Below, piece by piece: positions 25,964 through 36,385 of a stretch of 64,000 nucleotides of DNA. The DNA comes from Anaerocolumna cellulosilytica. GTDB taxonomy: Bacteria; Bacillota; Clostridia; Lachnospirales; Lachnospiraceae. The position numbers were made by a program, and so were the translations under genes. The stretch is from assembly GCF_014218335.1 (NCBI RefSeq), contig NZ_AP023367.1, positions 1,365,501 through 1,429,500 of the forward strand. The letters are read 5' to 3'. Below the pieces are notes generated by a model. It was not told where the DNA came from and made no database searches. It was given only the letters and a program-made list of their open reading frames with translations. How positions within the stretch are numbered: position 1 is the stretch's first letter; the number at the start of each line of letters is the position of its first letter.

Positions 25964-26080
25964 GTATCACAAGCAAGCTTGCAATATACATGGGATTGGT
26001 GTGAATAAAGGACTTTTTTACAAACTGACTTGAGATAGTGCCACATCTGTAAGCAGATTTGGCATGTAATGGGAGCTATA
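25964..26080 (+). repeat. Tandem pair of hairpin repeat elements upstream of gltB
   Basis: The first element (25964-26000) reads GTATCA, stem CAAGC/GCTTG, then ATACATGGGATTG. A GTGTGAATAAA segment and a CTGACTT linker follow. The second hairpin (26038-26080) has TGCCA...ATCTG-TAAG-CAGAT...TGGCA and ends ATGTAATGGGAGCTATA. The stem sequences differ from other copies, but the pairing and tail are kept. Confidence 0.6.
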
Positions 26081-26127
26081 GTATCCGGTTGGGAACAAGA
26101 CTAAAATATAAGAAAAGAGGCGTGCTA

Positions 26128-29100
26128 ATGAACAAACATGGATTAGAAGAAACAAAGCGTACCATACAAGGCCTGTATGACCCAAGGTTTGAACATGATA
26201 ACTGCGGTATTGGTGCAGTTGTCAATATTAAAGGTATCAAAACCCATGAAACTGTTGCCAATGCTTTAAAAATTGTAGAAAATCTAGAACATCGTGCGGG
26301 TAAAGATGCAGAAGGTAAGACCGGAGATGGTGTAGGAATTTTATTGCAGATATCCCATAAGTTTTTCTCAAAAGAAGCAAAATCCTTAAATATAGCTCTG
26401 GGTGATGAGCGGGATTACGGTATCGGTATGTTCTTTTTCCCTCAAGATGAACTTCATAGAAACCAAGCTAAAAAAATGTTTGAAATAATTGTTGAAAAGG
26501 AAGGTATGGAATTCCTTGGATGGCGGAATGTTCCTGTAGTACCGGGTATTCTGGGACAGAAAGCAGTAGAGTGTATGCCATGTATTATGCAGGGATTTGT
26601 AAAAAGACCTTCGGGTGTTGATAAAGGGTTGGATTTTGACCGTAAGTTATATATTGCCAGAAGAACATTTGAACAAAGCAATGATAATACCTATGTAGTG
26701 TCCTTATCCAGCAGAACCATTGTATATAAAGGTATGTTTCTAGTAAATCAGCTTCGCATGTTCTTTCAGGATCTACAGGATAAAGATTACGATTCAGCCA
26801 TCGCTACGGTACATTCCAGATTTAGTACCAATACAAACCCAAGCTGGCAGAGAGCGCATCCCAACCGTTTCATTGTGCACAATGGGGAGATTAATACCAT
26901 TCGAGGCAATGCGGATAAAATGTTAGCAAGAGAAGAAACCATGGAATCCAAATATCTTGCAGGAGAACTTCATAAAGTACTTCCGGTTATCAATGCAGAA
27001 GGCTCTGATTCGGCAATGCTAGACAATGCACTTGAGTTTTTAGTTATGAGTGGCATGGAATTGCCCCTTGCTGTTATGATTACGATTCCGGAACCTTGGA
27101 GTAACGACCAAAACATAAGTCAGGAGAAAAAAGATTTCTATCAATATTATGCAACTATGATGGAACCTTGGGATGGTCCGGCTTCCATTCTATTTAGTGA
27201 TGGTGATATTATGGGTGCAGTACTTGACCGTAACGGTTTAAGGCCTTCCAGATATTATATCACCAGTGATGACCACCTGGTATTATCCTCAGAAGTAGGG
27301 GTACTGGATATCCCGGCAGAGAACATTGTAAGAAAAGAAAGACTTCGCCCGGGAAAGATGCTGCTAGTTGATACCATAAAAGGATGTCTTATTGATGATG
27401 AAGACTTAAAGAACAGCTATGCAAAACGAAGTCCTTATGGAGAGTGGTTAGATAGCAATCTGGTAAAATTAAAAGAACTCCATATACCAAATAAAAAAGT
27501 TTGGGAATACGATGATGATGAAAGAGCAAAGCTTCAGAAGGCTTTTGGTTATACGTATGAAGATTATAAGACTACCATTCTTCCTATGGCGAAAGTAGGA
27601 GGAGAACCAGTTGCAGCTATGGGAGCTGACAGTCCGCTTCCTATACTTTCAAAGAATAATCCTCCTATGTTCAGTTATTTCAGGCAGTTATTTGCACAAG
27701 TAACCAATCCTCCAATTGATGCCATCCGGGAAGAAATTGTTACTTCCACAGATGTATACATTGGGGAAGACGGCAACTTATTAGAAGAATGTGCTGAAAA
27801 CTGTAAAGTTTTAAAAATACACAATCCTATCTTAACCAGTACGGATTTATTAAAAATCAAATCCATGAAGATACCAGGTTTTAAGGTAGAAACCATTCCT
27901 ATCATCTATTACAAAAACACTTCCTTGGAACGTGCCATTGACCATATTTTTGTGGAAGCTGACCGCGCCTATAAGGAAGGAGCAAATATATTAATACTTT
28001 CCGATCGTGGTGTGGATGAAAATCATGTGGCAATTCCTTCTCTTTTGGCAGTATCTGCCATGCAGCAGCATCTGGTAAGAACGAAGAAGAGAACTGCGGT
28101 AGCTATGATTTTAGAAAGTGCAGAACCAAGAGAAGTACATCATTTTGCGACCTTGTTAGGCTATGGTGCATGTGCGGTTAATCCTTATCTTGCACAGGAA
28201 TCCATAAAGCAGCTTATCAACAGCAATATGCTTGATAAGGATTACTATGCAGCCGTGAATGATTACAATAAAGCTGTGTTAAAAGGTATTGTGAAAATTG
28301 CATCCAAAATGGGTATCTCTACCATTCAATCCTACCAAGGCTCTAAAATATTTGAAGCCATAGGTATCGGTAAAGAAGTTATTGATAAATATTTTACAGA
28401 TACAGTAAGCCGCATTGGCGGAATCACTATTAAAGATATTGAAAAACAGGTGGATGAACTGCATACCAAGGCTTTTGACCCTCTTGGACTGAATGTTGAC
28501 TTAACTCTTGATAATAACGGAAATCATAAATTTAGAAGCGGAAAAGATGAACATCTATATAACCCTAAGACGATACACATGTTGCAAAAGGCAACTCGTA
28601 CCGGAGATTATTCATCCTTTAAAGAGTATTCAAAAATGATTGAAACAGAGGAAGAAGGAATTAACCTGCGAGGTCTCTTAGACTTTAAATTCCCTGAAAA
28701 AGGAATTCCGTTAGAAGAAGTAGAAAGTGTAGCTTCTATAGTGAAGCGCTTTAAAACGGGTGCTATGTCCTATGGATCTATCTCTCAGGAAGCCCATGAG
28801 ACCTTAGCGATTGCTATGAACATGCTTGGCGGTAAGTCAAACAGCGGAGAAGGCGGCGAAAGCTTAGAACGTTTAAGCCTTGGAAAGGATGGTTTGAACC
28901 GTTGTTCTGCCATTAAGCAAGTAGCTTCCGGGCGCTTTGGTGTTACCAGTGAATATTTAGTAAGTGCAAAAGAAATCCAGATAAAGATGGCACAGGGAGC
29001 AAAACCCGGAGAAGGCGGACAGTTACCCGCAGAAAAAGTCTATCCATGGGTTGCTAAAACCAGACATTCAACCCCTGGCGTAGGGCTTATTTCTCCTCCG

Positions 29101-30687
29101 CCTCATCATGACATTTATTCCATTGAGGATTTAGCACAATTAATATATGATTTAAAGAATTCCAATAAACAAGCTAGAATATCTGTTAAATTAGTATCGG
29201 AGGCAGGGGTAGGAACGGTTGCGGCTGGTGTTGCAAAAGCAGGTGCAGGTGTAATTTTAATCTCCGGCTTTGATGGTGGTACAGGAGCAGCACCAAGAAA
29301 TTCCATCCACAATGCCGGACTTCCCTGGGAATTAGGTCTTGCAGAAACTCATCAAACGTTAATTATGAATGGTCTTAGAGGTAAAGTAGTGGTAGAGACA
29401 GACGGTAAGCTCATGAACGGACGGGATGTATTAATTGCCGCTTTATTGGGCGCAGAAGAATTTGGTTTTGCAACCGCTCCTCTTGTGACTGTTGGTTGTG
29501 TTATGATGCGTGTATGTAACCTGGATACCTGCCCGGTAGGAGTTGCAACCCAAAATCCTGAACTCCGTAAGAACTTTAAGGGAAAAGCGGAGTATGTAGT
29601 TAATTTTATGCAGTTTATCGCAGAAGAACTTCGTGAATATATGGCTAAGCTAGGCATTAAAACAATAGATGAACTGGTAGGCCGTACTGATTTATTAAAG
29701 GTAAAAGAAAGTGCCATAACCGGAAAAGCACAAAGAATTGATTTGTCTAAGATTTTAAATAATTCTTATGTGGGAACAGATATAGATTTCCGTTTTGACC
29801 CGAAGAAGATTTATGATTTTGAACTGGAAAAGACCATTGATGAACGCATTCTGCTAAAGAAATTACAAAATGCAATCAATACAAAACAGTCAAAAACCAT
29901 TGAAGTGGAAGTCAGCAATGTTGATCGTGCTTTTGGTACTATCCTTGGTTCTGAAATTACAAAAGCTCATGGAACTACACTGGAAGATGATACTTATGTT
30001 GTAAAAGGAACCGGCAGCGGTGGTCAGAGCTTTGGTGCTTTTATACCAAAAGGTCTTACCCTTACTTTAAGCGGTGATAGTAACGATTACTTCGGAAAAG
30101 GTTTATCAGGAGGTAAGCTGGTAGTATATCCTCCAAAGGGCAGTAAGTTTGTAGCAGAAGATAATATTATTATCGGTAATGTCGCATTATATGGAGCAAC
30201 CAGTGGTAAGGTGTTTATTAATGGTGTCGCTGGAGAACGTTTCTGTGTCCGAAATTCAGGTGCGACGGCTGTTGTAGAAGGCCTTGGTGACCATGGTTGT
30301 GAATATATGACTGGAGGCCGTGTGGTTGTCCTTGGTAAAACCGGAAAGAACTTTGCAGCAGGTATGAGCGGTGGTATTGCCTTTGTATATGACGAAGCCT
30401 CCGACCTTTATAAGAAGCTTAATAAGGAACTGGTATCCATGGAAGCAGTAACAGATAAATATGATGTGCTGGAATTAAAGAATATGATTGAAGAACATGT
30501 AAACCATACAAATTCCGCAAAGGGAAAAGAAATCCTTAATAACTTTATGGAACACCTTCCTAAATTCAAAAAGATTATACCGCATGACTATAGACGTATG
30601 CTTATGACCATTGTCCAGATGGAAGAAAAAGGCTTAAGCAGTGAACAGGCACAAATAGAGGCATTTTTTGCCAACACCAGAGGCTAG
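26128..30687 (+). CDS. gltB: Glutamate synthase, large subunit
   Basis: The start is ATG 26128 behind AGAGG. The 1519-residue product has an N-terminal class II glutaminase whose nucleophile is Cys26 (HDNCGIG) after a short propeptide. A central domain and an FMN-binding synthase domain follow (GGKSNSGEGGE, HDIYSIEDLAQLIYDL). The 3Fe-4S cysteines are in CVMMRVCNLDTCPVG, and a C-terminal GXGXG beta-helix ends the protein. It transfers the amide of glutamine to 2-oxoglutarate. It pairs with gltD, 10 bp downstream, and functionally with glnA. Confidence 0.97.
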   Translation: MNKHGLEETKRTIQGLYDPRFEHDNCGIGAVVNIKGIKTHETVANALKIVENLEHRAGKDAEGKTGDGVGILLQISHKFFSKEAKSLNIALGDERDYGIGMFFFPQDELHRNQAKKMFEIIVEKEGMEFLGWRNVPVVPGILGQKAVECMPCIMQGFVKRPSGVDKGLDFDRKLYIARRTFEQSNDNTYVVSLSSRTIVYKGMFLVNQLRMFFQDLQDKDYDSAIATVHSRFSTNTNPSWQRAHPNRFIVHNGEINTIRGNADKMLAREETMESKYLAGELHKVLPVINAEGSDSAMLDNALEFLVMSGMELPLAVMITIPEPWSNDQNISQEKKDFYQYYATMMEPWDGPASILFSDGDIMGAVLDRNGLRPSRYYITSDDHLVLSSEVGVLDIPAENIVRKERLRPGKMLLVDTIKGCLIDDEDLKNSYAKRSPYGEWLDSNLVKLKELHIPNKKVWEYDDDERAKLQKAFGYTYEDYKTTILPMAKVGGEPVAAMGADSPLPILSKNNPPMFSYFRQLFAQVTNPPIDAIREEIVTSTDVYIGEDGNLLEECAENCKVLKIHNPILTSTDLLKIKSMKIPGFKVETIPIIYYKNTSLERAIDHIFVEADRAYKEGANILILSDRGVDENHVAIPSLLAVSAMQQHLVRTKKRTAVAMILESAEPREVHHFATLLGYGACAVNPYLAQESIKQLINSNMLDKDYYAAVNDYNKAVLKGIVKIASKMGISTIQSYQGSKIFEAIGIGKEVIDKYFTDTVSRIGGITIKDIEKQVDELHTKAFDPLGLNVDLTLDNNGNHKFRSGKDEHLYNPKTIHMLQKATRTGDYSSFKEYSKMIETEEEGINLRGLLDFKFPEKGIPLEEVESVASIVKRFKTGAMSYGSISQEAHETLAIAMNMLGGKSNSGEGGESLERLSLGKDGLNRCSAIKQVASGRFGVTSEYLVSAKEIQIKMAQGAKPGEGGQLPAEKVYPWVAKTRHSTPGVGLISPPPHHDIYSIEDLAQLIYDLKNSNKQARISVKLVSEAGVGTVAAGVAKAGAGVILISGFDGGTGAAPRNSIHNAGLPWELGLAETHQTLIMNGLRGKVVVETDGKLMNGRDVLIAALLGAEEFGFATAPLVTVGCVMMRVCNLDTCPVGVATQNPELRKNFKGKAEYVVNFMQFIAEELREYMAKLGIKTIDELVGRTDLLKVKESAITGKAQRIDLSKILNNSYVGTDIDFRFDPKKIYDFELEKTIDERILLKKLQNAINTKQSKTIEVEVSNVDRAFGTILGSEITKAHGTTLEDDTYVVKGTGSGGQSFGAFIPKGLTLTLSGDSNDYFGKGLSGGKLVVYPPKGSKFVAEDNIIIGNVALYGATSGKVFINGVAGERFCVRNSGATAVVEGLGDHGCEYMTGGRVVVLGKTGKNFAAGMSGGIAFVYDEASDLYKKLNKELVSMEAVTDKYDVLELKNMIEEHVNHTNSAKGKEILNNFMEHLPKFKKIIPHDYRRMLMTIVQMEEKGLSSEQAQIEAFFANTRG

Positions 30688-30697
30688 GAGGTAAGGT

Positions 30698-32185
30698 ATG
30701 GGAAAACCAACAGGATTTATGGATTATGACAGAAAGCTGAGTCTGGAGGTAAAACCGAAGGATCGTATTAAAAATTTTAATGAGTTCCATATACCTCTGC
30801 CCAAGGAAGAACGGAAAATACAAGGCGCAAGATGTATGGATTGCGGTGTTCCCTTCTGCCAGTCGGGCGTTATCTTAAGCGGAATGACCTCGGGATGTCC
30901 TTTAAATAACTTAATTCCGGAATGGAATGATTTATTATACAATGATAACATGAGTCAGGCGTTAAACCGTTTATTTAAAACCAACAATTTTCCGGAATTT
31001 ACAGGCAGGGTATGCCCTGCCCCTTGTGAACCGGCTTGTACTTGCAATGTGACAACAGATCCCGTTGCTATCAAAGAAAATGAGCTAGGAATTATTGAAT
31101 ACGGATATGAAGCAGGTTATGTAAAGGCAGAACCGCCAAAGGTTAGAACCGGTAAAAAAATAGCCGTTATCGGTTCCGGTCCTTCCGGACTTGCGGCAGC
31201 GGACCAGTTAAATAAGAGAGGACATTTTGTAACCGTGTTTGAGCGTTCCGACAGGATAGGCGGTTTATTAATGTACGGAATTCCGAATATGAAGCTTGAG
31301 AAGCATATTATTGATCGTAAGATTAATCTGATGAAGGAAGAAGGCATTACTTTTATAACCGGAGCTGATGTGGGAAAAAATTATAATGCTGCTAAGATTA
31401 AGAAAGAGTATGACTGTGTTATCTTAGCCTGTGGTGCGTCCAATCCAAGAGACATTAAAGTTTCTGGAAGAGACGCAAAAGGTATCTACTTTGCAGTGGA
31501 TTACTTAAAAGGTGTAACCAAGAGTTTATTGGATTCAGAGTTTGAAGATGGGGCATGTATCAGTGCAAAAGGCAAAAAGGTTCTGGTTATCGGCGGTGGT
31601 GATACCGGCAATGACTGTGTAGGAACGTCCATCAGGCAAGGTGCGAAATCTGTGGTGCAATTGGAAATGATGCCCAAATTACCGGAAAGCAGAAGTGAAG
31701 ATAATCCTTGGCCGGAGTGGCCGAAGGTATGCAAGACAGATTATGGTCAGGAGGAAGCCATTGCAGTATTTGGAGATGATCCTAGGGTATATCAGTCTAC
31801 TGTTAAAGAATTCATCGCAGACAAAGGCGGAAAGCTGATTAAGGCTAAGATTATAAAGCTTCAAAATAGATATAATGAAGAGGCTAAAAGATATCAAATA
31901 GAAGAAATTCAGGGAAGTGAATATGAAATTGAAGTAGATTTAGTATTTATAGCCGCAGGATTTTTGGGAACCGAGAACTATATAGCCAAAGCCTTTGGTG
32001 TGGCGTTAAATGCTCGTACCAATGTTCAAACAAAGGAAGGAAACTATCAGACCAGTGTGGAAAATGTCTTTGTGACAGGTGATATGCATAGAGGACAATC
32101 ACTAGTGGTATGGGCAATCAGAGAAGGAAGAGAAGCAGCGAAAGCTGTGGATACTCATCTGATGGGATATAGCAATCTGGAATAG
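30698..32185 (+). CDS. gltD: Glutamate synthase, small subunit
   Basis: The 495-residue flavoprotein supplies electrons from NADPH to GltB. The N-terminal cysteine clusters CMDCGVPFC, CPLNN and CPAPCEPACTC bind 4Fe-4S centres. FAD-binding GSGPSGLAAADQL is at about residue 155, and the NADPH-binding GGGDTGNDC lies near residue 300. It forms an operon with gltB. Confidence 0.97.
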   Translation: MGKPTGFMDYDRKLSLEVKPKDRIKNFNEFHIPLPKEERKIQGARCMDCGVPFCQSGVILSGMTSGCPLNNLIPEWNDLLYNDNMSQALNRLFKTNNFPEFTGRVCPAPCEPACTCNVTTDPVAIKENELGIIEYGYEAGYVKAEPPKVRTGKKIAVIGSGPSGLAAADQLNKRGHFVTVFERSDRIGGLLMYGIPNMKLEKHIIDRKINLMKEEGITFITGADVGKNYNAAKIKKEYDCVILACGASNPRDIKVSGRDAKGIYFAVDYLKGVTKSLLDSEFEDGACISAKGKKVLVIGGGDTGNDCVGTSIRQGAKSVVQLEMMPKLPESRSEDNPWPEWPKVCKTDYGQEEAIAVFGDDPRVYQSTVKEFIADKGGKLIKAKIIKLQNRYNEEAKRYQIEEIQGSEYEIEVDLVFIAAGFLGTENYIAKAFGVALNARTNVQTKEGNYQTSVENVFVTGDMHRGQSLVVWAIREGREAAKAVDTHLMGYSNLE

Positions 32186-32347
32186 TTAAGGATTAGGTAA
32201 TGTGAAACACTTTATCAATAGGAAGTGGATAAAATTACCAAGGCAAAGGTAACTTGCCAATAACCATAATTCATATTTGGGGATTTAGACTGGTTTCGTC
32301 ATATAAAATAGATGTTTCACAATACAATAATAAATTAGAATAGGATG

Positions 32348-32392
32348 GAGGGTGTATCAAAAGAAGTTTTCACCGACTTTTGGTACACCCTC
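32348..32392 (+). terminator. Terminator of gltBD
   Basis: GAGGGTGTA..CAAAAG and CTTTTGGTACACCCTC pair over about 17 bases around a short loop; only a weak T-rich tail follows. Between gltD and here, an outer GTGAAACA/TGTTTCAC pair (about 32198-32321) encloses a GGCAAAGGTAACTTGCC hairpin of unknown role. Confidence 0.6.
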
Positions 32393-32465
32393 ATTGATAT
32401 TTATTTATCAAGCAGGAGATAAATATACGCCTGCTTATAAGGCGTACTTATTTATTAAAGTGAGA

Positions 32466-32499
32466 AATATAACTTTATAACCGGACAGATTTATGGTAT
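32466..32499 (+). promoter_or_regulatory. Probable glyA promoter
   Basis: TTTATA and TATACT are 17 bp apart in TTTATAACCGGACAGATTTA...TATACT, about 110 bp before the gene. No THF or glycine riboswitch signature was recognised. Confidence 0.4.
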
Positions 32500-32611
32500 A
32501 CTACCAATAGACAAGTTTACTGTAAAACATTAACGTGTTACATTTAAAGGCTCTATTAATATACGAATAACAATGCAGTGTCAGGAAGATACAGCAGGAA
32601 AGAGGTAAGAG

Positions 32612-33850
32612 ATGTATTCATTCGATGATATTCAGGTTTTTGACCCGGAACTTGCAGAAGCAATTAGTAAAGAAATAGGAAGGCAGAATGATCATATTGA
32701 ATTAATTGCTTCCGAAAATTTTGTAAGTAAAGCGGTAATGGCAGCAATGGGAAGTCCTCTGACGAATAAATATGCGGAGGGATATCCGGCAAAGAGATAC
32801 TATGGCGGTTGTGAATATGTTGATATTGCTGAGAATCTGGCAATTGAGAGAGCTAAAGAATTGTTTGGTTGTACTTATGCCAATGTTCAGCCTCATTCAG
32901 GTGCCCAAGCCAATATGGCAGTATTTTTTGCATTAATAAAACCGGGTGATACTGTTATGGGAATGAATCTGGCACATGGCGGTCATTTAACCCATGGAAG
33001 TCCCGTGAATATGTCAGGAAGCTACTATAATATCATACCTTACGGCGTGAATGAAGAAGGTTTTATCGATTATGAGGAAGTAAGACGGATAGCACTAGAA
33101 TGTAAACCGAAGCTGATTGTAGCAGGTGCAAGTGCCTATGCCAGAAAGATAGATTTTAAGAAATTCAGAGAAATTGCTGACGAAGTGGGAGCATTTTTAA
33201 TGGTAGACATGGCACATATCGCAGGTCTTGTAGCAGCAGGCCATCATGAAAGTCCAATACCTTATGCCCATGTAACAACTACAACAACGCATAAAACCCT
33301 TAGAGGTCCAAGGGGGGGAATGATTTTATCCAGTGCTGAATTTGCAGAAGAATATAAACTAAATAAAGCAATTTTCCCGGGAATTCAGGGAGGACCATTA
33401 ATGCATGTGATCGCAGCCAAGGCAGTTTGCTTTAAGGAAGCTCTGGACCCATCTTTTAAGGAATATGCAGGTAAAGTAATTGAGAATGCCCAGGCACTTT
33501 CCAATGGATTAATCAATCGTGGTTTTAACATTGTATCAGGTGGTACGGATAATCACTTAATGTTAGTAGATTTACAGAACAAAGGTGTGACCGGTAAGGA
33601 AACAGAAAAACTATTGGATGCAGCAAATATTACCTGTAATAAAAATACCGTTCCCAACGATCCTGCTTCACCATTTGTAACAAGCGGTATCCGTTTGGGT
33701 ACACCTGCTGTAACAACAAGAGGTATGAATACAGAAGACATGGATACCATCGCAGAAGCGATTGCCATATTGATTGAAGATGTAGACGTGAATAAGGCGA
33801 AGGCTATGGAAATAGTGAGGAATTTAACGAAAAAATATCCTTTGTATTAG
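32612..33850 (+). CDS. glyA: Serine hydroxymethyltransferase
   Basis: The 412-residue PLP enzyme interconverts serine and glycine with tetrahydrofolate, feeding one-carbon metabolism. Conserved parts are [36 protein letters not shown] and the PLP-lysine motif [23 protein letters not shown] precedes the ATG. It stands alone, with a strong terminator after it. Confidence 0.97.
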   Translation: MYSFDDIQVFDPELAEAISKEIGRQNDHIELIASENFVSKAVMAAMGSPLTNKYAEGYPAKRYYGGCEYVDIAENLAIERAKELFGCTYANVQPHSGAQANMAVFFALIKPGDTVMGMNLAHGGHLTHGSPVNMSGSYYNIIPYGVNEEGFIDYEEVRRIALECKPKLIVAGASAYARKIDFKKFREIADEVGAFLMVDMAHIAGLVAAGHHESPIPYAHVTTTTTHKTLRGPRGGMILSSAEFAEEYKLNKAIFPGIQGGPLMHVIAAKAVCFKEALDPSFKEYAGKVIENAQALSNGLINRGFNIVSGGTDNHLMLVDLQNKGVTGKETEKLLDAANITCNKNTVPNDPASPFVTSGIRLGTPAVTTRGMNTEDMDTIAEAIAILIEDVDVNKAKAMEIVRNLTKKYPLY

Positions 33851-33918
33851 ACTGCTAAAGTTAAGGATTTCTGCCAATCTACTAAGGTAAGTAGAAGAAA
33901 ATGATAAATCATTTAAAT

Positions 33919-33968
33919 AAAAAGCATCATAGACAAGGAATGAGTTTCCCTTATCTATGATGCTTTTA
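33919..33968 (+). terminator. Terminator of glyA
   Basis: AAAAGCATCATAGACAAGG and CCTTATCTATGATGCTTTT form an almost perfect 19-bp stem with A and T tracts. Confidence 0.85.
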
Positions 33969-34435
33969 TACTCTATTAATAATTCTACCTTTTATATTGA
34001 AAGTGATTTGAATAGTAAATTACGCAATCGAACTGTATTATTATAATGATGTATCTAATGGTATTTATTCGATAATAATCCTATTAAGTACATATTGTTA
34101 TTGAAACCAAGTAATAAGCGGTTATAGTTCAGTATGAAAAATATTTAAATATATGAAATATTTAATTAAGATATTTACTCTTTCCTAATCATTTAAAGGA
34201 TGAGATCTCTGATTCTTGAGCAGAACATCGATGTGAACCTTATCTAGTTGATATGAAAACGGTAAACCGAATCCTTATCAAAGGTGGGAGTATTTCGTAC
34301 GTAAAGTAAGTTTATATACATGCTTTTATTTTAAAAATCAAAAGAAATAGGTACTGATATATCAGTTACAGAAATACCTTTCATTTTTATATATGGTGCA
34401 AAAATAAATTCTGGTATAAATTTTTACGAGGTTAA
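33969..34435. other. AT-rich region before the IS element
   Basis: No gene with a ribosome site is visible. A short frame at about 34200 (MRSLILEQNIDVNLI) may be a remnant. A CTGATATATCAG palindrome lies inside an AGGTA/TACCT hairpin near 34350-34380. Nothing else is recognised. Confidence 0.35.
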
Positions 34436-36190
34436 TTGTAAAATGAAACGCAACCCTCTCCACTACAAGTAACAGTTTTTGAGTTACAAAATATATATCT
34501 GCTAAGAGGTTGCATCTTAGCTTACAAAAGATTGGTGTATGTCACAAACACCGGTCTTTTAGTTTGCACTTTTTTATACATTCCTTTATTCTGAAGCTGT
34601 TGGCGGCAGATTGGAGGGAATTATGTCAGCATTTTTTAGTTATGAAGAGAGACTTCACCTACAAAGTAACCTAAAGGAAGGTCTTTCATTTAAAGAAATC
34701 AGCCGTAGATTAGGCAAGGATCCTAGCACCATATTCAGGGAAGTTCGCAAGTATTCCTGCGAGATTGCCACTGGATATCCAGGTCAGACTCATAATACTT
34801 GTAGAAACCGTAGGACCTGTAATAGAAGACGTTTTTGTGGAGAGAATTGTTCCCGTAAACTTATGTACTGTAAGTATTGCAACCAATGCAATGCAAGCTG
34901 CCCTGACTATATAGAAGAAATCTGCCTAGCCAGATTCCGTGCTCCTTACATATGTAATGTATGCACAGAGATAGGAAAGTGTTCTTTGGTAAAGAACTTT
35001 TATGATGCAGAAAAGGCACATATCAAGGCACATAAAATCATCTCGGAATCTAGGAGTGGATTATGTATTAATGAGCAGGAAGTAGTTTGTATGAATCAAC
35101 TGCTATCCCCTCTAGTACAACAAGGGCAGTCCTTACACCAGATTTATATTCATCATAAGGATGAATTGATGTGTAGTGAAAAGACCATGTATAACTACAT
35201 AGATGCCTGTCTGTTTGATATCAGAAACATTGATCTACCAAGGAAAGTAAGGTTTCGTGAACGTTATAAAAAGCCAGAATTCAAGGTAGACAAAAGCTGT
35301 CGTGTTGGTCGAACTTACGAGGCATTCGAGAAGTTTATGGAGGATAATCCAGACACAGCAGTAGTACAGATGGACTCTGTAATTGGTAGCAAAGGTGGGA
35401 AATGTTTATTGACCATTCACTTCGTAGATACCAGTTTTATGTTAGCATTTCTTCGGGATGCGAACACTTCAAAATCAGTGACGGATATCTTCGCCTATCT
35501 CTACGAAGTATTAGGTGACCAAACCTTTAAAGACCTGTTTCCTGTCATACTAACTGACAATGGAAGCGAGTTTTCTAACCCAAAAGCGATAGAAGAGCCA
35601 GATCCACTGTCAGGAAGGAAAACAAGGGTATTCTACTGTGATGCTGGCAAGCCTTATCAAAAGGGAGCCATCGAGGTCAACCATGAACTGATACGTCGCA
35701 TACTTCCAAAGGGAAGCAGCTTTGATAAACTGACACAGGAAGACATTAATCTAATGATGAATCACATTAATTCCTACAAAAGAAAAAAGCTAAACAATCG
35801 TAGTCCCTACGAAACGTTCAGCTTCTACCACGGAGAAGAGGTTTTAGAGAAACTTGGATGTGCACCAGTAGCCGCTGGTGACATCCTACTAAAACCTTCT
35901 CTCCTTAAAAAGTAACCTGTAAACTGTAAAGCCGCCACAACCTGTCCATAACCACACAAACAGGGGTAGATTCTCCGATTACAAAAAAAACGAGCGGGAG
36001 TCGACCTCCCTTTGGCATGCAGTTCTATAAGTATAATACGCCGGATTTAAGTAAAAATCAAACCGCATTTTGGTTACAAAAGAAGATTCTCGTTTACAAA
36101 CAGGGGTTAAAGATGCGTTTCGTTTACAAAAAATGATTCTAAGGTACAAAGACTGCATCTTGGCTTACAAAAATGCATCTCGTTTTACAA
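34436..36190 (+). mobile_element. IS30-family insertion sequence, about 1.75 kb
   Basis: Imperfect terminal inverted repeats were found: TTGTAAAATGAAACGCA (34436-34452) against TGCATCTCGTTTTACAA (36174-36190). One transposase fills the middle. Both subterminal regions carry repeated TTACAAA words; the right end has five in about 125 bp, and TGCATCTT[A/G]GCTTACAAAA occurs in direct orientation at both ends (about 34512 and 36154). These look like transposase binding sites. No clear target duplication was seen, so the exact ends are provisional. Confidence 0.7.
34623..35915 (+). CDS. IS30-family transposase
   Basis: The start is ATG 34623, with GGAGGG upstream. The 430-residue protein has an N-terminal helix-turn-helix (SFKEISRRLGKDPSTIFREVRKY) and an unusual Cys-rich segment, residues about 60-120, with CxxC pairs that may bind zinc. 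The DDE catalytic core has D251 in QMDSVIG, D312 in LTDNGSEF and E351 in KGAIEVNHELIRRILPKGS. All three residues and the frame are intact, so the element may still be active. Confidence 0.9.
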   Translation: MSAFFSYEERLHLQSNLKEGLSFKEISRRLGKDPSTIFREVRKYSCEIATGYPGQTHNTCRNRRTCNRRRFCGENCSRKLMYCKYCNQCNASCPDYIEEICLARFRAPYICNVCTEIGKCSLVKNFYDAEKAHIKAHKIISESRSGLCINEQEVVCMNQLLSPLVQQGQSLHQIYIHHKDELMCSEKTMYNYIDACLFDIRNIDLPRKVRFRERYKKPEFKVDKSCRVGRTYEAFEKFMEDNPDTAVVQMDSVIGSKGGKCLLTIHFVDTSFMLAFLRDANTSKSVTDIFAYLYEVLGDQTFKDLFPVILTDNGSEFSNPKAIEEPDPLSGRKTRVFYCDAGKPYQKGAIEVNHELIRRILPKGSSFDKLTQEDINLMMNHINSYKRKKLNNRSPYETFSFYHGEEVLEKLGCAPVAAGDILLKPSLLKK

Positions 36191-36232
36191 CTCACCAAAA
36201 CATTGCGCATATAGTAAAATATTACTTTTTAA

Positions 36233-36261
36233 TTGACAAATGAGTGAAAATATGTAATAAT
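36233..36261 (+). promoter_or_regulatory. Promoter of the secreted-protein gene pair
   Basis: TTGACA (36233-36238) and AATAAT (36256-36261) are 17 bp apart. It lies about 40 bp beyond the right end of the IS element. Confidence 0.55.
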
Positions 36262-36385
36262 ATGTAAAATAAATACATTCTACACAAAAAAGGAGGATAA
36301 ATAATAAATGTAATAAAGGCGATAAACACTGATTAGTAGTAACTTTAATACTAAAAATTATGAAATAATTGTGAAAGGGGAAAAT

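Noticed and set aside
26059-26127. Upstream extension of gltB from ATG 26059
   Set aside because: It runs through the hairpin repeat and lacks a ribosome site; ATG 26128 has AGAGG and gives the expected N-terminus with the glutaminase Cys at residue 26.
32186-32611. Possible THF or glycine riboswitch before glyA
   Set aside because: Hairpins are present, but no recognised aptamer consensus was found.
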